The translations under genes and the position numbers were made by a program. From the NCBI RefSeq assembly GCF_014230085.1, contig NZ_JACHVB010000052.1, forward strand, positions 62,001 to 126,000: DNA of 64,000 nucleotides, in the 5' to 3' direction. This DNA is from Ruficoccus amylovorans. Its GTDB lineage: Bacteria; Verrucomicrobiota; Verrucomicrobiia; Opitutales; Cerasicoccaceae. The notes below the pieces were generated by a model. That model was given only the letters and a program-made list of their open reading frames with translations. It did no database searches and was not told where the DNA came from. Within the stretch, counting starts at the first letter, position 1. Every line of letters starts with the position of its first letter. Below, piece by piece: positions 1-8,850 of this stretch.

Positions 1-944
1 TCATCGGCTCTCCCAACTGCCACCACGCCAACCAGGCCATAGCCGCCCTCCAAAGCGGCAAACACGTCTTCTGCGAAAAGCCGCTGGCCACGACACTTGA
101 GGATTGCATACAGCTCCAGCAGGCACTGGCCCAAGCTCCCGATCGATCATTCTTTTTCGGCCTCGTCCTGCGCTACACCCCCTTGTACGCGAAAATCAAG
201 GAGATCATCGACAGCGGCGAACTGGGCCGCATCCTATCCTTCGAGTTCAACGAAACGCTCGACTTTAATCACGGCGGGGGCATCCATGGCAACTGGCGTC
301 GCAATCGCTCACTGGCTGGCACTCACCTGCTGGAAAAATGCTGCCACGACATCGACATCGCCAACTGGCTGACCGGCAGCCTCCCCCTCCGCGTCGCCAG
401 CTTCGGCGACCGGGACTTTTTCACCCCGGCCAACAAAGCCTTCGCCGAAAGCCTGCCCAGAAATGCCCAGAATCAAAAAGCCTACCACAAATGGGGCCAC
501 CTCACACAAGTCGATCCATTCAGCGAAGGAGCCAGCATCGTAGATAATCAGGTTGCGATCATCGAATACGCGAATGGCACACGAGCCAGCTTCCACACGA
601 ACTGTAACGCAGCCATCCACGAAAGACGCATCTACATCATCGGCGCCCACGGAACCATTCGCGCCAATGCCGTGACCAACATCATTGAATTCCGCAAGAT
701 CGGGTACGAGACCGAAGTCCAGACAATCAACCTCGAAAACACAGGCAGCCACTACGGCGGCGACTCAATCATGGGGGCCGCCCTGAGCAAAACTATCCTG
801 GAAAACACGATTCCCCTCGCCGGACTTGACGACGGCATCCGCGCCTCCGTTTCCTGCTTCGGAGTCGACGAAGCCCTCGACACAGGCCATGTAGTCAACC
901 TCTCTACACGCTGGAAACAAGTCGGCCTCAGCACTGTAGCGTAA
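1..944 (+). CDS. Gfo/Idh/MocA-family oxidoreductase, 5' truncated by window edge
   Basis: The reading frame is open from base 3 to the stop at 944, so the gene enters from outside the window. The first visible residues (IGSPNCHHANQAI, then GKHVFCEKPLA) are the end of the Rossmann NAD(P)-binding domain with the family EKP lysine-proline motif. The C-terminal half is the alpha/beta substrate domain, with HxxDIANW-like (CCHDIDIANW) supplying the usual Asp/His region. Such enzymes oxidise or epimerise sugars and cyclitols in the cytoplasm. Substrate is not deducible. The nearby secreted sugar-binding-like proteins suggest carbohydrate catabolism. The internal ATG at 183 is not the start, because the family motif lies upstream of it. 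Confidence 0.9.
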   Translation, partial: IGSPNCHHANQAIAALQSGKHVFCEKPLATTLEDCIQLQQALAQAPDRSFFFGLVLRYTPLYAKIKEIIDSGELGRILSFEFNETLDFNHGGGIHGNWRRNRSLAGTHLLEKCCHDIDIANWLTGSLPLRVASFGDRDFFTPANKAFAESLPRNAQNQKAYHKWGHLTQVDPFSEGASIVDNQVAIIEYANGTRASFHTNCNAAIHERRIYIIGAHGTIRANAVTNIIEFRKIGYETEVQTINLENTGSHYGGDSIMGAALSKTILENTIPLAGLDDGIRASVSCFGVDEALDTGHVVNLSTRWKQVGLSTVA

Positions 945-1201
945 CGCCCACTCAGAAATCCTGGCAGCGACCGCCCCACCCATGCGTTTCAAATACCCAG
1001 ACAAAAAAACCAATCAGTTACAAACACACCAACAGCCATTCCATCGATTTCACATAAATAATCGAGCGGTCCAGTTTTGATTCCAATGGGCAAATTGACC
1101 TCTTGATTATTATATTTTTAATTCTTTAACTAATCGGACACCGGCTAAAACAAGCACCGATCCGTTTCTCATTCCTTTAATCAATTTAAAAACTAATAAC
1201 C

Positions 1202-1951
1202 ATGAAGACACTTAAAACAACCAAACAACTTTTGTTGGCAGCCCTATCCGTTATCTCCTGCGCAACCGCCGCGATCGGCTCCTACCAGGAAAATCTCAGC
1301 AGCTACAAAGTCGGCAGTTCCCTCTATTCGTCCAATGGACCGTGGATAAAATTCGGAAGCGGCAAGACTAAACAGCCCGCCGCCAATACCGCAACCGTTC
1401 GAGAGCAGGATGGCATTCGCTACATATCTCTGGTAGCCGTCGGCGATAACAGCATCAACGCTCGAGCCTTCCGCAAGGTCTCGCTCCCGGTCTCAGCCAC
1501 GACCAACAATGAAATCTCCGCCGATATCCGCTACGACAGTCCAGGCACCCCATCCGATGTAAAATCGCTCAGTACAATCACACTGCAGGCCCAAAAAGAC
1601 GGAACGTATGATGCCGCCAGTTCGTTGACCTTCGGGCTCTCCAAAGAAGGTTTTCTGGTCCGGCTAGGCCACGGCAATCGGCTCGAGTCCAAGGCCGGTG
1701 GAATCAAAGTCGATCCCAATGCCTGGTACCGTTTTGTCATCCGCCTGACTCCTGAGACCGGTAAGGCCAGCTTCTCAGTCTACAAGCTTAACGCAGGCCA
1801 GCAGGAGCTAGTCTGGGAAGGCGACAACCTTGGTTTACCCAAATTCTCGCCCAAGGAGTTCTTCTCGATAAACCTGAACGTTGCCCGCCCCGGAAGATCT
1901 CCGGATCAAAAGAAAAGCTCTGACTTTGCCAACATCACCGTCGGCCCCTAG
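1202..1951 (+). CDS. Secreted hypothetical protein, lectin-like beta-sandwich
   Basis: A 249-residue protein with an N-terminal signal peptide (MKTLKTTKQLLLAALSVISC, cleavage near ATA-AIG). The mature part is rich in short beta strands and Ser/Thr/Asn. Its C-terminal half (WYRFVIRLTPETGKASFSVY, then SINLNVARPG) has the rhythm of concanavalin-like LamG/DUF-type sandwich domains of polysaccharide-degrading bacteria. No catalytic residues are recognisable. It is preceded by a 257-base AT-rich intergenic stretch and followed 86 bases later by another sandwich protein on the same strand. Family assignment is an inference from pattern only. A carbohydrate-binding role is plausible but unproven. Confidence 0.65.
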   Translation: MKTLKTTKQLLLAALSVISCATAAIGSYQENLSSYKVGSSLYSSNGPWIKFGSGKTKQPAANTATVREQDGIRYISLVAVGDNSINARAFRKVSLPVSATTNNEISADIRYDSPGTPSDVKSLSTITLQAQKDGTYDAASSLTFGLSKEGFLVRLGHGNRLESKAGGIKVDPNAWYRFVIRLTPETGKASFSVYKLNAGQQELVWEGDNLGLPKFSPKEFFSINLNVARPGRSPDQKKSSDFANITVGP

Positions 1952-2037
1952 TCAGCCCGCATATACGACCTGCGACACTAAAACGAGTGCCCTCAAACGG
2001 ACATTGCCAGAACGCGCTTCTAAATGCCTGCTAGCCG

Positions 2038-2781
2038 ATGCAAACTACGCATAACATCGTCGCCACTTCATTGTGGTTTTTGAGTTCTCTTGCCGTGACA
2101 ACCATATGTCTCGCCGAGACGAAAAACCCATCGGAAAAAGTCTTGCTCGAAGAGTCTTTCGACCACGGTCTGGATGACTGGTGGGTAGAAGGCGGTGTCA
2201 AAACGTGGGTCGAAGACGGCAGGCTATACGTCGATGCCGATCCGGAAACACCTGAAGCGGGGCCGTATGTAGCTACGGTCTGGTACCGCCATGAAATGCC
2301 TGGTGATCTACGTATCGAGTTCGATGCGCACGTGGTTTCTTCCAGTATCGATGCAAACAATATTAACTTCTTTCTGAATTACACAGATCCGTCCGGGTTG
2401 TCGCTATACGAGACAAGAAGCTCGAGGGAGGATGCCGCCTACCCGAAATACCATGACCTCAACGGACATATCGTTACCTTTTTGAATGACTACAGGGCGG
2501 AAAACGGAAGACTCGAAGACGGCTCCACCAGTGCTCGCATACGGCTTAGAAGATGTCCGGGATTTGAACTGATGAGCGAAGTATTCAATGGGAAGTGCGA
2601 GGCTGGCGTCACCTATCGATGCAAGATTGAGAAAAAAGGTAAGACGCTCAGCTTCTATATAGACGGGGTTGAGATTTTAAGTGCAGAGGATGAAAGAGAA
2701 CCGCTTGGCCCTGGATATATCGGGATGAGAACATTCCGGACTTTCATGTGGTGGGATAATATCAAGGTGACTGAAATATAG
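2038..2781 (+). CDS. Secreted beta-sandwich protein resembling DUF1961/DUF6250 sugar-locus proteins
   Basis: A 247-residue protein starting with a signal peptide (hydrophobic LWFLSSLAVTTICLA, cleavage after LAETKN or nearby). The body begins LLEESFDHGLDDWWVEGG and ends with GPGYIGMRTFRTFMWWDNIK. This opening 'F-dd-l-dW' and closing 'G-iG-R-wDn' pattern is typical of the DUF1961/DUF6250 group of concanavalin-like proteins that accompany polysaccharide lyases and sulfatases. Exact family is uncertain. It is convergent with the esterase at 2885-4786 and probably extracellular or periplasmic. It may bind or cleave a glycan. No catalytic residue was assigned. Confidence 0.65.
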   Translation: MQTTHNIVATSLWFLSSLAVTTICLAETKNPSEKVLLEESFDHGLDDWWVEGGVKTWVEDGRLYVDADPETPEAGPYVATVWYRHEMPGDLRIEFDAHVVSSSIDANNINFFLNYTDPSGLSLYETRSSREDAAYPKYHDLNGHIVTFLNDYRAENGRLEDGSTSARIRLRRCPGFELMSEVFNGKCEAGVTYRCKIEKKGKTLSFYIDGVEILSAEDEREPLGPGYIGMRTFRTFMWWDNIKVTEI

Positions 2782-2884
2782 TCATGCCGGGCCTGTGCCT
2801 CTGCGACTGGACAGGATGCGATTGCCGTGCCTGGGCCGAGATTGTTTTTGGCCTCATGTTCTCAGCTCAAGCCCCCACGGCGGC

Positions 2885-4786
2885 TCAGAAATGTAGCCGG
2901 TAAAATCGCCGTTCGCCCTCGCTTAAAACCTCCACTGTCGGCGCGCAATAGTCGGAAGCCCGGGTCCAGACGGTGCCGAGTTTATCAGCCGTTTCTAGCA
3001 GGCCCGGCCCGGCCCAGTCGATCATCAGGGTATTGCCCATCCTGACTGGCGGGTATACCTGCGGGGCCACATCGGCGGTGCTGACGGAGATTTTAACCGC
3101 TCCAAGATAGTAGTAACCTTTATTGCTCGTGTTGGCACTCCCGGCACTGACCTGGAGCGTAATCACCCCGGAGGCGGATGGGGCAATCCCTGCCACGCAG
3201 GCGACCGAGTCCTCGTTGTTGGCCGTGTCGAGACTGGCGCTGTGGCTCGTGGTGCCGACGACAGTGTAAAGGGTTTCCCGGTTGTCACTGACGCCGGTGC
3301 GCGAGGCGTAAAAGGTAAAGCTGTAGCGTTTCTGCGGATCGAGGTTGCGCAGTTCAAAGCATCCCTGGCCATTATCGGAAAAGCCGAGGTGATCGCCCGT
3401 TTGCCCATAAAAGGAGTCCGAAGTCGCCTCCACCGGAAGGGTCCCCGCCGAGGTGCCGTTCACGTTGTTGCCACCCATCGCGTCGGTCATCACCAGGCTG
3501 ATTCCGGTAGCCCGCCCGTCGGCGTCGGCGAGGTCGCCGGCCAGAAGGTAAGGCGTCCGCTCCCCGTTTCCCACCGAGTCGCGGATCGAGTCGGAGATCC
3601 CCACACCGTTCCAGGTAACGGCCCCCGCACTGACCGTCCGGTAGGTGCTGAAGTCGATGAACACGTCGTAGGCATCGCCCACGTTTCCCGCGACCTGACC
3701 GCTTCCGTAGCCGGTTCCCAGCCCGGAGTAATCCACCAGAAAATTCCCGCTCAGATCCTCCGCCAGCGTCAGGATGAGCGTGCGTCCGTTAACGTCCGTC
3801 CGCGCGCCAGTCACAGCCACCAGCCGCCCCCGGTTACCAACCAGAAAGCCCTCGCTCGCCGCGACGACGGACGCATCGATTTCCCTGCTGAAGACGAGCG
3901 CGAGCTGATTGGCCCCGAGTACTAAAGTGCCGGTCAGCACAGGCGCTTGCGGTTGGCCCTGCACCGTATCCCAGGCGGCCTGTTCGAGCGCGAAAGCCTC
4001 ATCGGCCGTGATGTCCAGTCCCAGCGCGGCCACGGACGGCTGGCCAAACAGCCCGACCGGGCTGCCCGCGTAGATGCACGCGTAATGGACACAGGCCGAC
4101 AGGTAATAGCCCCGGTCATTGCCGTGGTAATCGTCCGTGTAGTATAAGTCTATGTAGCCGGGTTCACCGGCGGACAGATTGCCTCCGGCATTCCACCAGG
4201 CTTCGCCCACCGGGTTAACGGTTACGGCGGGCGCGAAGGGGTGCGCCACGTTCAAGCGGTCCGCCAGCCCCTGATAGTTCGTCTTGAGTTCATCCAGCAT
4301 CTGCGCGGGCGAATCAAAGCTCCCGTCCGCGTAGAACGCGTGCTCGGAGGCCCGCGCCCAGGTTTGGTAGAGGTGGATTCGCGTGCCCGCCCGGTTGGCC
4401 ATGACCGCCTCATAAAGCAATCCCCCGTAGAGGTAGTGCTCGCTGAGATTCCCGACATGGGTCGGCTCGGTAGAGTAGTTCTGGAGCACGACATGGGTCC
4501 ACGGCTCCTGGCTGATGACATCGAGGCTGTTCTCGTAGTGGTACTTGAAATCCTGCCCCATGACCGCCCGCATCTGCACAAGCGGGCTCCCCTGCCCGCC
4601 CGCCTTGGCCATCGCCTCAAAGATCGCCGGCACCGAAGCGGTCCCGCCGAGGCCGAGCGTGTAGCTGTTGCCGATAAAGAGAATCTTCTCCTCCGCGCGC
4701 AAGACATCCACGGTCCCGGACAGGCAAAGCGCGCCTACTCCGGCGGCGAACAAAATCCTGGCTAAACGGACGAACGAAGTGCTCAT
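2885..4786 (-). CDS. SGNH/GDSL-type hydrolase with C-terminal beta-sandwich domain, secreted
   Basis: A 633-residue protein with a signal peptide (LFAAGVGALCLSGTVDVLRA). The N-terminal domain starts EEKILFIGNSYTLGLGG, where GNSYT is the block I serine of DUF4886-like SGNH hydrolases. Further blocks include VVLQNYS and, near residue 215, DDYHGNDRGYYLSA, where the Asp/His of the catalytic triad would lie. Residues ~290-370 look like an Ig-like domain. Residues ~380-570 form a second sandwich with DFSTYRTVSAGAVTWNGVG and LDPQKRYSFTFYASR, which resembles the PEP-CTERM protein at 5716-6486. The likely role is removal of acyl groups from a polysaccharide outside the cytoplasm. It is the last gene of the minus-strand catabolic operon. 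Confidence 0.8.
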   Translation of the reverse strand: MSTSFVRLARILFAAGVGALCLSGTVDVLRAEEKILFIGNSYTLGLGGTASVPAIFEAMAKAGGQGSPLVQMRAVMGQDFKYHYENSLDVISQEPWTHVVLQNYSTEPTHVGNLSEHYLYGGLLYEAVMANRAGTRIHLYQTWARASEHAFYADGSFDSPAQMLDELKTNYQGLADRLNVAHPFAPAVTVNPVGEAWWNAGGNLSAGEPGYIDLYYTDDYHGNDRGYYLSACVHYACIYAGSPVGLFGQPSVAALGLDITADEAFALEQAAWDTVQGQPQAPVLTGTLVLGANQLALVFSREIDASVVAASEGFLVGNRGRLVAVTGARTDVNGRTLILTLAEDLSGNFLVDYSGLGTGYGSGQVAGNVGDAYDVFIDFSTYRTVSAGAVTWNGVGISDSIRDSVGNGERTPYLLAGDLADADGRATGISLVMTDAMGGNNVNGTSAGTLPVEATSDSFYGQTGDHLGFSDNGQGCFELRNLDPQKRYSFTFYASRTGVSDNRETLYTVVGTTSHSASLDTANNEDSVACVAGIAPSASGVITLQVSAGSANTSNKGYYYLGAVKISVSTADVAPQVYPPVRMGNTLMIDWAGPGLLETADKLGTVWTRASDYCAPTVEVLSEGERRFYRLHF

Positions 4787-4818
4787 GGGTCAGGCTTTCT
4801 CCCAAAACATCGCAGCCC

Positions 4819-5568
4819 TCAGTTCGCCGACGACTCGTAGGCCAACTCGGACTCCAAGAGCACCGGCAGAAGCGTTTCTCGCCAGCCGACATAGCCCTTG
4901 CGGTTCATGTGAAGACGGTCCGACTGGAAGATGTCGGCCTTCAACGAACCGTCATCATTGAACATCCCGGCAGATACGTCCACATAGGTCAAAAGCGGAT
5001 CGGCGGCACAGCGTTCCTGAAGGAACGCATTGGTCGCCTCCATCTTGGGCCAGAGTGCCTGACGCAACGGGCTCGGCTTGAGCGAAAGCACGTAGAAGCG
5101 GCACTGCGGGTACTGCGCGTGCACCTTGTCCACGAAGCGGTCGAAAGTCTCCGCCACCAGTTGCGGGGAGACGCCCTCGGCGATGTCGTTTTCGCCCTCG
5201 TAGAAGACAATCGCCCGGGGAGCCAGCGGCAGGACGATACGGTCGGCGTAAGTGAGCGCGTCGTTCGTGTTGCTGCCTCCGAAGCCACGCGTGACGAGAG
5301 TCAACGGCGCCAGGTCAAAGCCGATCAGCTCATGCCAGCCGACCATGCTGGAGCTTCCCAGACAGACGATAGCCCCCTTCGGCGGCGGGTTCGCGGCGTC
5401 CTGTTTTTCGTAGCTGGCGATCCAACCTTCCCAGCGTTCGGGGCTGCGATAAGGCGTCTGCGCCCCGGCGTTACAGGCAAGCGCAACCAGCCCCGCAAAC
5501 AGGCACCATCCCGAGTGACGCAGCCGCGAAACCAACTGTGCGCGTAAGAACATCTTGTTTATTTTCAT
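4819..5568 (-). CDS. SGNH/GDSL-family esterase, secreted
   Basis: A roughly 249-residue protein with a signal peptide (LRHSGWCLFAGLVALACNAGA). All four SGNH blocks are visible: GAIVCLGSSSMVGW (Ser nucleophile), TRGFGGSNTND (Gly), FYEGENDIAEG (Asn) and SDRLHMNRKGY (Asp/His). This is the layout of small GDSL lipases/acylhydrolases related to acetylxylan and rhamnogalacturonan acetylesterases. The start is set at the ATG whose codon lies at 5566-5568, which gives a compact signal peptide. A longer frame to 5616 exists but adds an atypical N-terminus. Only 32 bases separate it from the next esterase, so the pair is co-transcribed. Probable role: deacetylation of the locus substrate. Confidence 0.85.
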   Translation of the reverse strand: MKINKMFLRAQLVSRLRHSGWCLFAGLVALACNAGAQTPYRSPERWEGWIASYEKQDAANPPPKGAIVCLGSSSMVGWHELIGFDLAPLTLVTRGFGGSNTNDALTYADRIVLPLAPRAIVFYEGENDIAEGVSPQLVAETFDRFVDKVHAQYPQCRFYVLSLKPSPLRQALWPKMEATNAFLQERCAADPLLTYVDVSAGMFNDDGSLKADIFQSDRLHMNRKGYVGWRETLLPVLLESELAYESSAN

Positions 5569-5649
5569 GCTAAAAAAAATCTCGAATAAAAGACACGCCA
5601 AGCGCCCGTCCCTCACCAGTGGCAGGGATAAGCGTGGGGCTAATCACCC

Positions 5650-5687
5650 CGCTCCCGCGCCCCGACCAAGGTCGTTTGCGGGAGCGG
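5650..5687 (-). terminator. GC-rich hairpin after the PEP-CTERM gene
   Basis: CGCTCCCGC at 5650-5658 pairs with GCGGGAGCG at 5679-5687 in the 147-base gap between two operon genes. There is no T tract on either strand, so this is more likely an RNA-processing or partial attenuation element than a full terminator. Confidence 0.35.
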
Positions 5688-5715
5688 CGTTACCGACTCG
5701 ATTGATTTATACAGT

Positions 5716-6486
5716 TCAGGCCGCGGCGCGGCGGTGACGGCGGCGCAGGTACACGATCAGCAACACGCTCAGTCCGAGCATACCGGCAGTCGTGGCGGGC
5801 TCGGGAATCACCGTGATCTGCATACCGCCCAGGTAAGCAAAGTTGACGGAATTGTCGGCGGACTGGACCATCTCGAAGGTAATCGTATTCGAGCCGTCCG
5901 GCGTGATCGCAACCGTCGTCGCCACGTTGGTGGCATTCTGGGCGGCATCCAGTTTGACCGTATCTGTATTGGCACCCGTCAGCGTATAGTCGGCGGTACG
6001 CACACCAGCGGAATCACGTGATGCAAACATGGTGAAGACGTACTGCTTCGTCGGGTCCAGACCGGTGAGCGTAAAACCAGCCGACGCGCTGACCCCGGAG
6101 ATATAGAGCGAGTCGAGTCCGAGGTTGGTGTAATTAAACGCGTCCACACTGGTTGTCGGGCTGTTCGTGCCCGTATGGTTCTCGTTGGCGAACAAGCCCG
6201 TCACGGTCAGCGTGATGCCCGAGTTGGAGTTGTCATCAGTCACGAGGACGGTGGAGTACCCCACGGAAGCACCTCCGCCGGAACTGGCCATCGTGTTGTC
6301 GATGTTGTTCCAGTAGGTTGAGCCGTTGGGGGAAGGCATTTGCAGAGTGTTTTGCCCGAAGTCGATGTAGAGCGTCTGGGCGGAGGCAACAGAGGCCAGG
6401 GCAAAACAGGCCACAGCCAGGGCGGCCGCGCCGATGGAACGGCCAGCCAGGAAGGCCGGACGGTTGATGAGTCGGGTTGATTTCAT
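5716..6486 (-). CDS. PEP-CTERM sorting-domain protein
   Basis: A 256-residue exported protein with a long signal peptide ending ASVASAQT and a C-terminal PEP-CTERM tail: VIPEPATTAG, then a hydrophobic helix LSVLLIVYL, then the basic cluster RRRHRRAAA. The family role is surface retention or processing by an exosortase, usually coupled to extracellular polysaccharide. The mature domain opens TLYIDFGQNTLQ and contains LDPTKQYVFTMFASRD and a late NFAYLGGMQITV strand. This is the same domain that forms the C-terminus of the esterase at 2885-4786. It sits inside the nine-gene minus-strand operon, so it probably presents or binds the sulfated glycan at the cell surface. No enzymatic residues are visible. 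Confidence 0.85.
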   Translation of the reverse strand: MKSTRLINRPAFLAGRSIGAAALAVACFALASVASAQTLYIDFGQNTLQMPSPNGSTYWNNIDNTMASSGGGASVGYSTVLVTDDNSNSGITLTVTGLFANENHTGTNSPTTSVDAFNYTNLGLDSLYISGVSASAGFTLTGLDPTKQYVFTMFASRDSAGVRTADYTLTGANTDTVKLDAAQNATNVATTVAITPDGSNTITFEMVQSADNSVNFAYLGGMQITVIPEPATTAGMLGLSVLLIVYLRRRHRRAAA

Positions 6487-6538
6487 GGTATCGAGTTTTT
6501 TGGGTTGGATAGAAAAGATAAGCCGGGGGAAACAGTGC

Positions 6539-7165
6539 TTATGACTGATCGCGTTCGATCACGAGGTCGTCGATCAGGATGCGCGTGGCCGGGGAGACCG
6601 AGTGGGGTTTGCCATCCGGGTTAGTCTTAAAAACGATGGTCGGGGCGATGGTCGCGATATTGTCCTCGGGGCGGATGTCGAAGTAAAAGGTGCTCTCCAT
6701 CCACTCGCCGTCGGTGAGCTTTTTGTCGTTGAGATACTCGCTGCGCTGGACCTTGTCGCTGCGCTTGCCATCGGCGCTGAAACCTACGGCCGAGACCCAC
6801 AGGTGAAAGCCCGGCTCCACCCCGCTGACCTTGATCCAGAACGTGCAGCGGTACAGTCCCGGCTCCACCGGCATGCCCGCGTACTTCGGGTCGCACATCC
6901 AGACCGCCTGGACCACTTCCTGCCCGGCAGGGAAATAAAACTGCAAGGCGTTCTCGCCCGTGCGGGCCGATGCGTCCGCCGTCCCGGCGTTGACGAAGAA
7001 CTCGCCCGGCAGCTTGTCCGGCGTGGTGAAGACAGCCCAGCCCACTGGACGATTCCCGTCGGGCGCATTCTCAAATGAGCTGTTGGGCAACAAGCCGGGC
7101 TGTTCGGCAGCCTGAGCGATGAAGCAGGCGCACGCGGCGCAGATGGTAACGATAAGACCTTTCAT
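6539..7165 (-). CDS. Secreted carbohydrate-binding-module-like protein
   Basis: A 208-residue protein with a short signal peptide (LIVTICAACACFIAQAAEQ). The mature start LLPNSSFENAPDGNRPVGW is the classic opening of CBM4/9/16-like jelly-roll modules ('npsFE-g--gWt'), and it ends with a strand RILIDDLVIERD. No catalytic domain is attached, so this is a free-standing binding module or a surface glycan-binding protein. It lies 41 bases downstream of the GH110-like beta-helix gene and 52 bases upstream of the PEP-CTERM gene, in the same operon. Specificity cannot be read. By context the ligand is the galactan-like substrate. Confidence 0.7.
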   Translation of the reverse strand: MKGLIVTICAACACFIAQAAEQPGLLPNSSFENAPDGNRPVGWAVFTTPDKLPGEFFVNAGTADASARTGENALQFYFPAGQEVVQAVWMCDPKYAGMPVEPGLYRCTFWIKVSGVEPGFHLWVSAVGFSADGKRSDKVQRSEYLNDKKLTDGEWMESTFYFDIRPEDNIATIAPTIVFKTNPDGKPHSVSPATRILIDDLVIERDQS

Positions 7166-7206
7166 GGGTATTTCTGTTGTTTGTTAATGAGCGTTAAAAA
7201 CAGGAT

Positions 7207-8850
7207 CTAGTGTGTCCACACAGGGTTATCGACGGGTGATCCGTCGAGCCGATGGAAGGAGTTACCCTCCACGATGCCGTCGTCGAGTCCCTGAATCTCG
7301 ATGCAGGGGAAAACGTCGGAAACGATGGTGTTGTTAATAATGTCGATCGCGCGGTGAATCGGCCACGGACCGAACGCACCGATGAGAATCGCCTGGGCGC
7401 CGGGGCGCTCGATGATATTGTCGCGGATAATCAGGTCCTCGCTGTATCCGGACTCCAGCCAGATGTATTCCGGGGCTACCTTGATCGCCTGCATGCGACT
7501 GTCGGTGAGCCGGTTGCCGCTGATCTCCCCATCGCTGGCCTTGACCAGAATGCCCCGCGAACGGTTGTGCCCGAAGGTGCAGTCGCGGATGGTAAAGCCA
7601 TTCCCCATGCGGCTGGATGAGCCGATCACGCCACCGAAGGCCATCTCGGGAGCCACATCGAGCGTGATGAGGTAGGACCTTTTCAGGAGCTCGCGAACCG
7701 GGGGCAGGATATTGAGTTCCTCAAGGCCGCGCGTGTCAGCATCGGTCCGCGTGCCGTCCGACTCGATAGCAAGCACGGTCGCTTCGGGCAGACGACGGCC
7801 GTCGCGGTCGAGCAGTTGCACGGTGTCGCCGACCTCGATGTCGAGACTGCGCTTGGCCAGCACCCGCACCCGGTCTCCCTCTACCCCGGTGACGACGTGG
7901 TAGCTGCCGCAGATGTTCACCGCGTCGTCGCCCATCCAGCCCGCCGAGCACGACAGGATCTGCGGTCCCACGCGGGCGAACTTACTGTGAAAGGCGTCGG
8001 CGTTGAGCGAGTGCAGTCGGCCCGGTTTGCGGTCGATCACACAGCGGCGGTAAACCGACCCGCTGCTGCGCTCCTCGTAAAAGCCGAAGCACGGCGAGGC
8101 GTAGAGCGTGACGTCCTCGATCACCGTTCCGGTACAGCCATCGAGGTGAACCGCGTGCGGGTCGTAGCGCCCGGTCAGGTGCTCGCTGGAAATGACCACC
8201 GTGTCGCCAAGCTGTTCGCCCCCGTCCTTGTTCGGGTGCAGGTCAAAAATACGCAGCCGGTTGCCGGGCAGGACTTCCAGTTGCAGGTTGTGGTATTCGC
8301 CGTAGCGCAGTTCACCCTCGGGGGTGTAGATGCTGTGCTTGAAAGTCGTCGCGCTCTCCGCCGGAGGGAAGCCCGCCTGAATCTCAACCGTGTGGCTCTT
8401 CCTATCCGGGGAAATCTCCACAATCGTCCCCTGCGTGAAGGGCAACGGATCGTAATCGATGGTGAAGCCCTTGAGCTTGAGGTCGGTGCAGTTCTCGGCC
8501 AGGATGGCGCGTGTCGTCTCGGTACAGATAAAGGTGACACCCGTCCCGTCCAGAGTGACGCCGTGCAGGTTCTCCAGCCGCAGGTGCGTGCCGTTATCAG
8601 GCACGACGCGGTACTCGCCCGCCGGGATGCGAATTGTCTTCTCCCCCGCCTCCAGCCGACAGTAGATGAAGTCCGGCAGCGACTCAGGTTGGGCGGATCG
8701 AACGGCAGGCGCAGGCTCCGCCGCATCCACGGCGGACGCCCGCGGCAGCCCGACGGCCACCGCGACGAGCGCCAGTATCCCGGTACCGGCCTTACGAAGC
8801 GTCGGCCATTGAAGCGCCCCGGCGGGCCTCCAGTTGCTGGCGGATTGCAT
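7207..8850 (-). CDS. Secreted right-handed beta-helix protein, GH110-like
   Basis: A 547-residue protein with a Tat/Sec-like hydrophobic leader (AGTGILALVAVAVGLPRASA), so it is probably exported. The body is a right-handed parallel beta-helix: LHGVTLDGTGVTFIC, NCTDLKLKGFTIDYD and successive strand turns. It keeps the same three acidic positions as its operon neighbour at 10225-11934: D285 (LNADAFHS) and D308/D309 (GWMGDDAVNI), spaced 23 and 24 residues apart. These match, as I recall, the general acid and paired base aspartates of GH110 exo-alpha-1,3-galactosidases. The start overlaps the end of the symporter gene by 59 bases. If a later start is used, the signal peptide would be shortened. 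Probable role: external release of alpha-linked galactose or a related sugar. Confidence 0.7.
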   Translation of the reverse strand: MQSASNWRPAGALQWPTLRKAGTGILALVAVAVGLPRASAVDAAEPAPAVRSAQPESLPDFIYCRLEAGEKTIRIPAGEYRVVPDNGTHLRLENLHGVTLDGTGVTFICTETTRAILAENCTDLKLKGFTIDYDPLPFTQGTIVEISPDRKSHTVEIQAGFPPAESATTFKHSIYTPEGELRYGEYHNLQLEVLPGNRLRIFDLHPNKDGGEQLGDTVVISSEHLTGRYDPHAVHLDGCTGTVIEDVTLYASPCFGFYEERSSGSVYRRCVIDRKPGRLHSLNADAFHSKFARVGPQILSCSAGWMGDDAVNICGSYHVVTGVEGDRVRVLAKRSLDIEVGDTVQLLDRDGRRLPEATVLAIESDGTRTDADTRGLEELNILPPVRELLKRSYLITLDVAPEMAFGGVIGSSSRMGNGFTIRDCTFGHNRSRGILVKASDGEISGNRLTDSRMQAIKVAPEYIWLESGYSEDLIIRDNIIERPGAQAILIGAFGPWPIHRAIDIINNTIVSDVFPCIEIQGLDDGIVEGNSFHRLDGSPVDNPVWTH

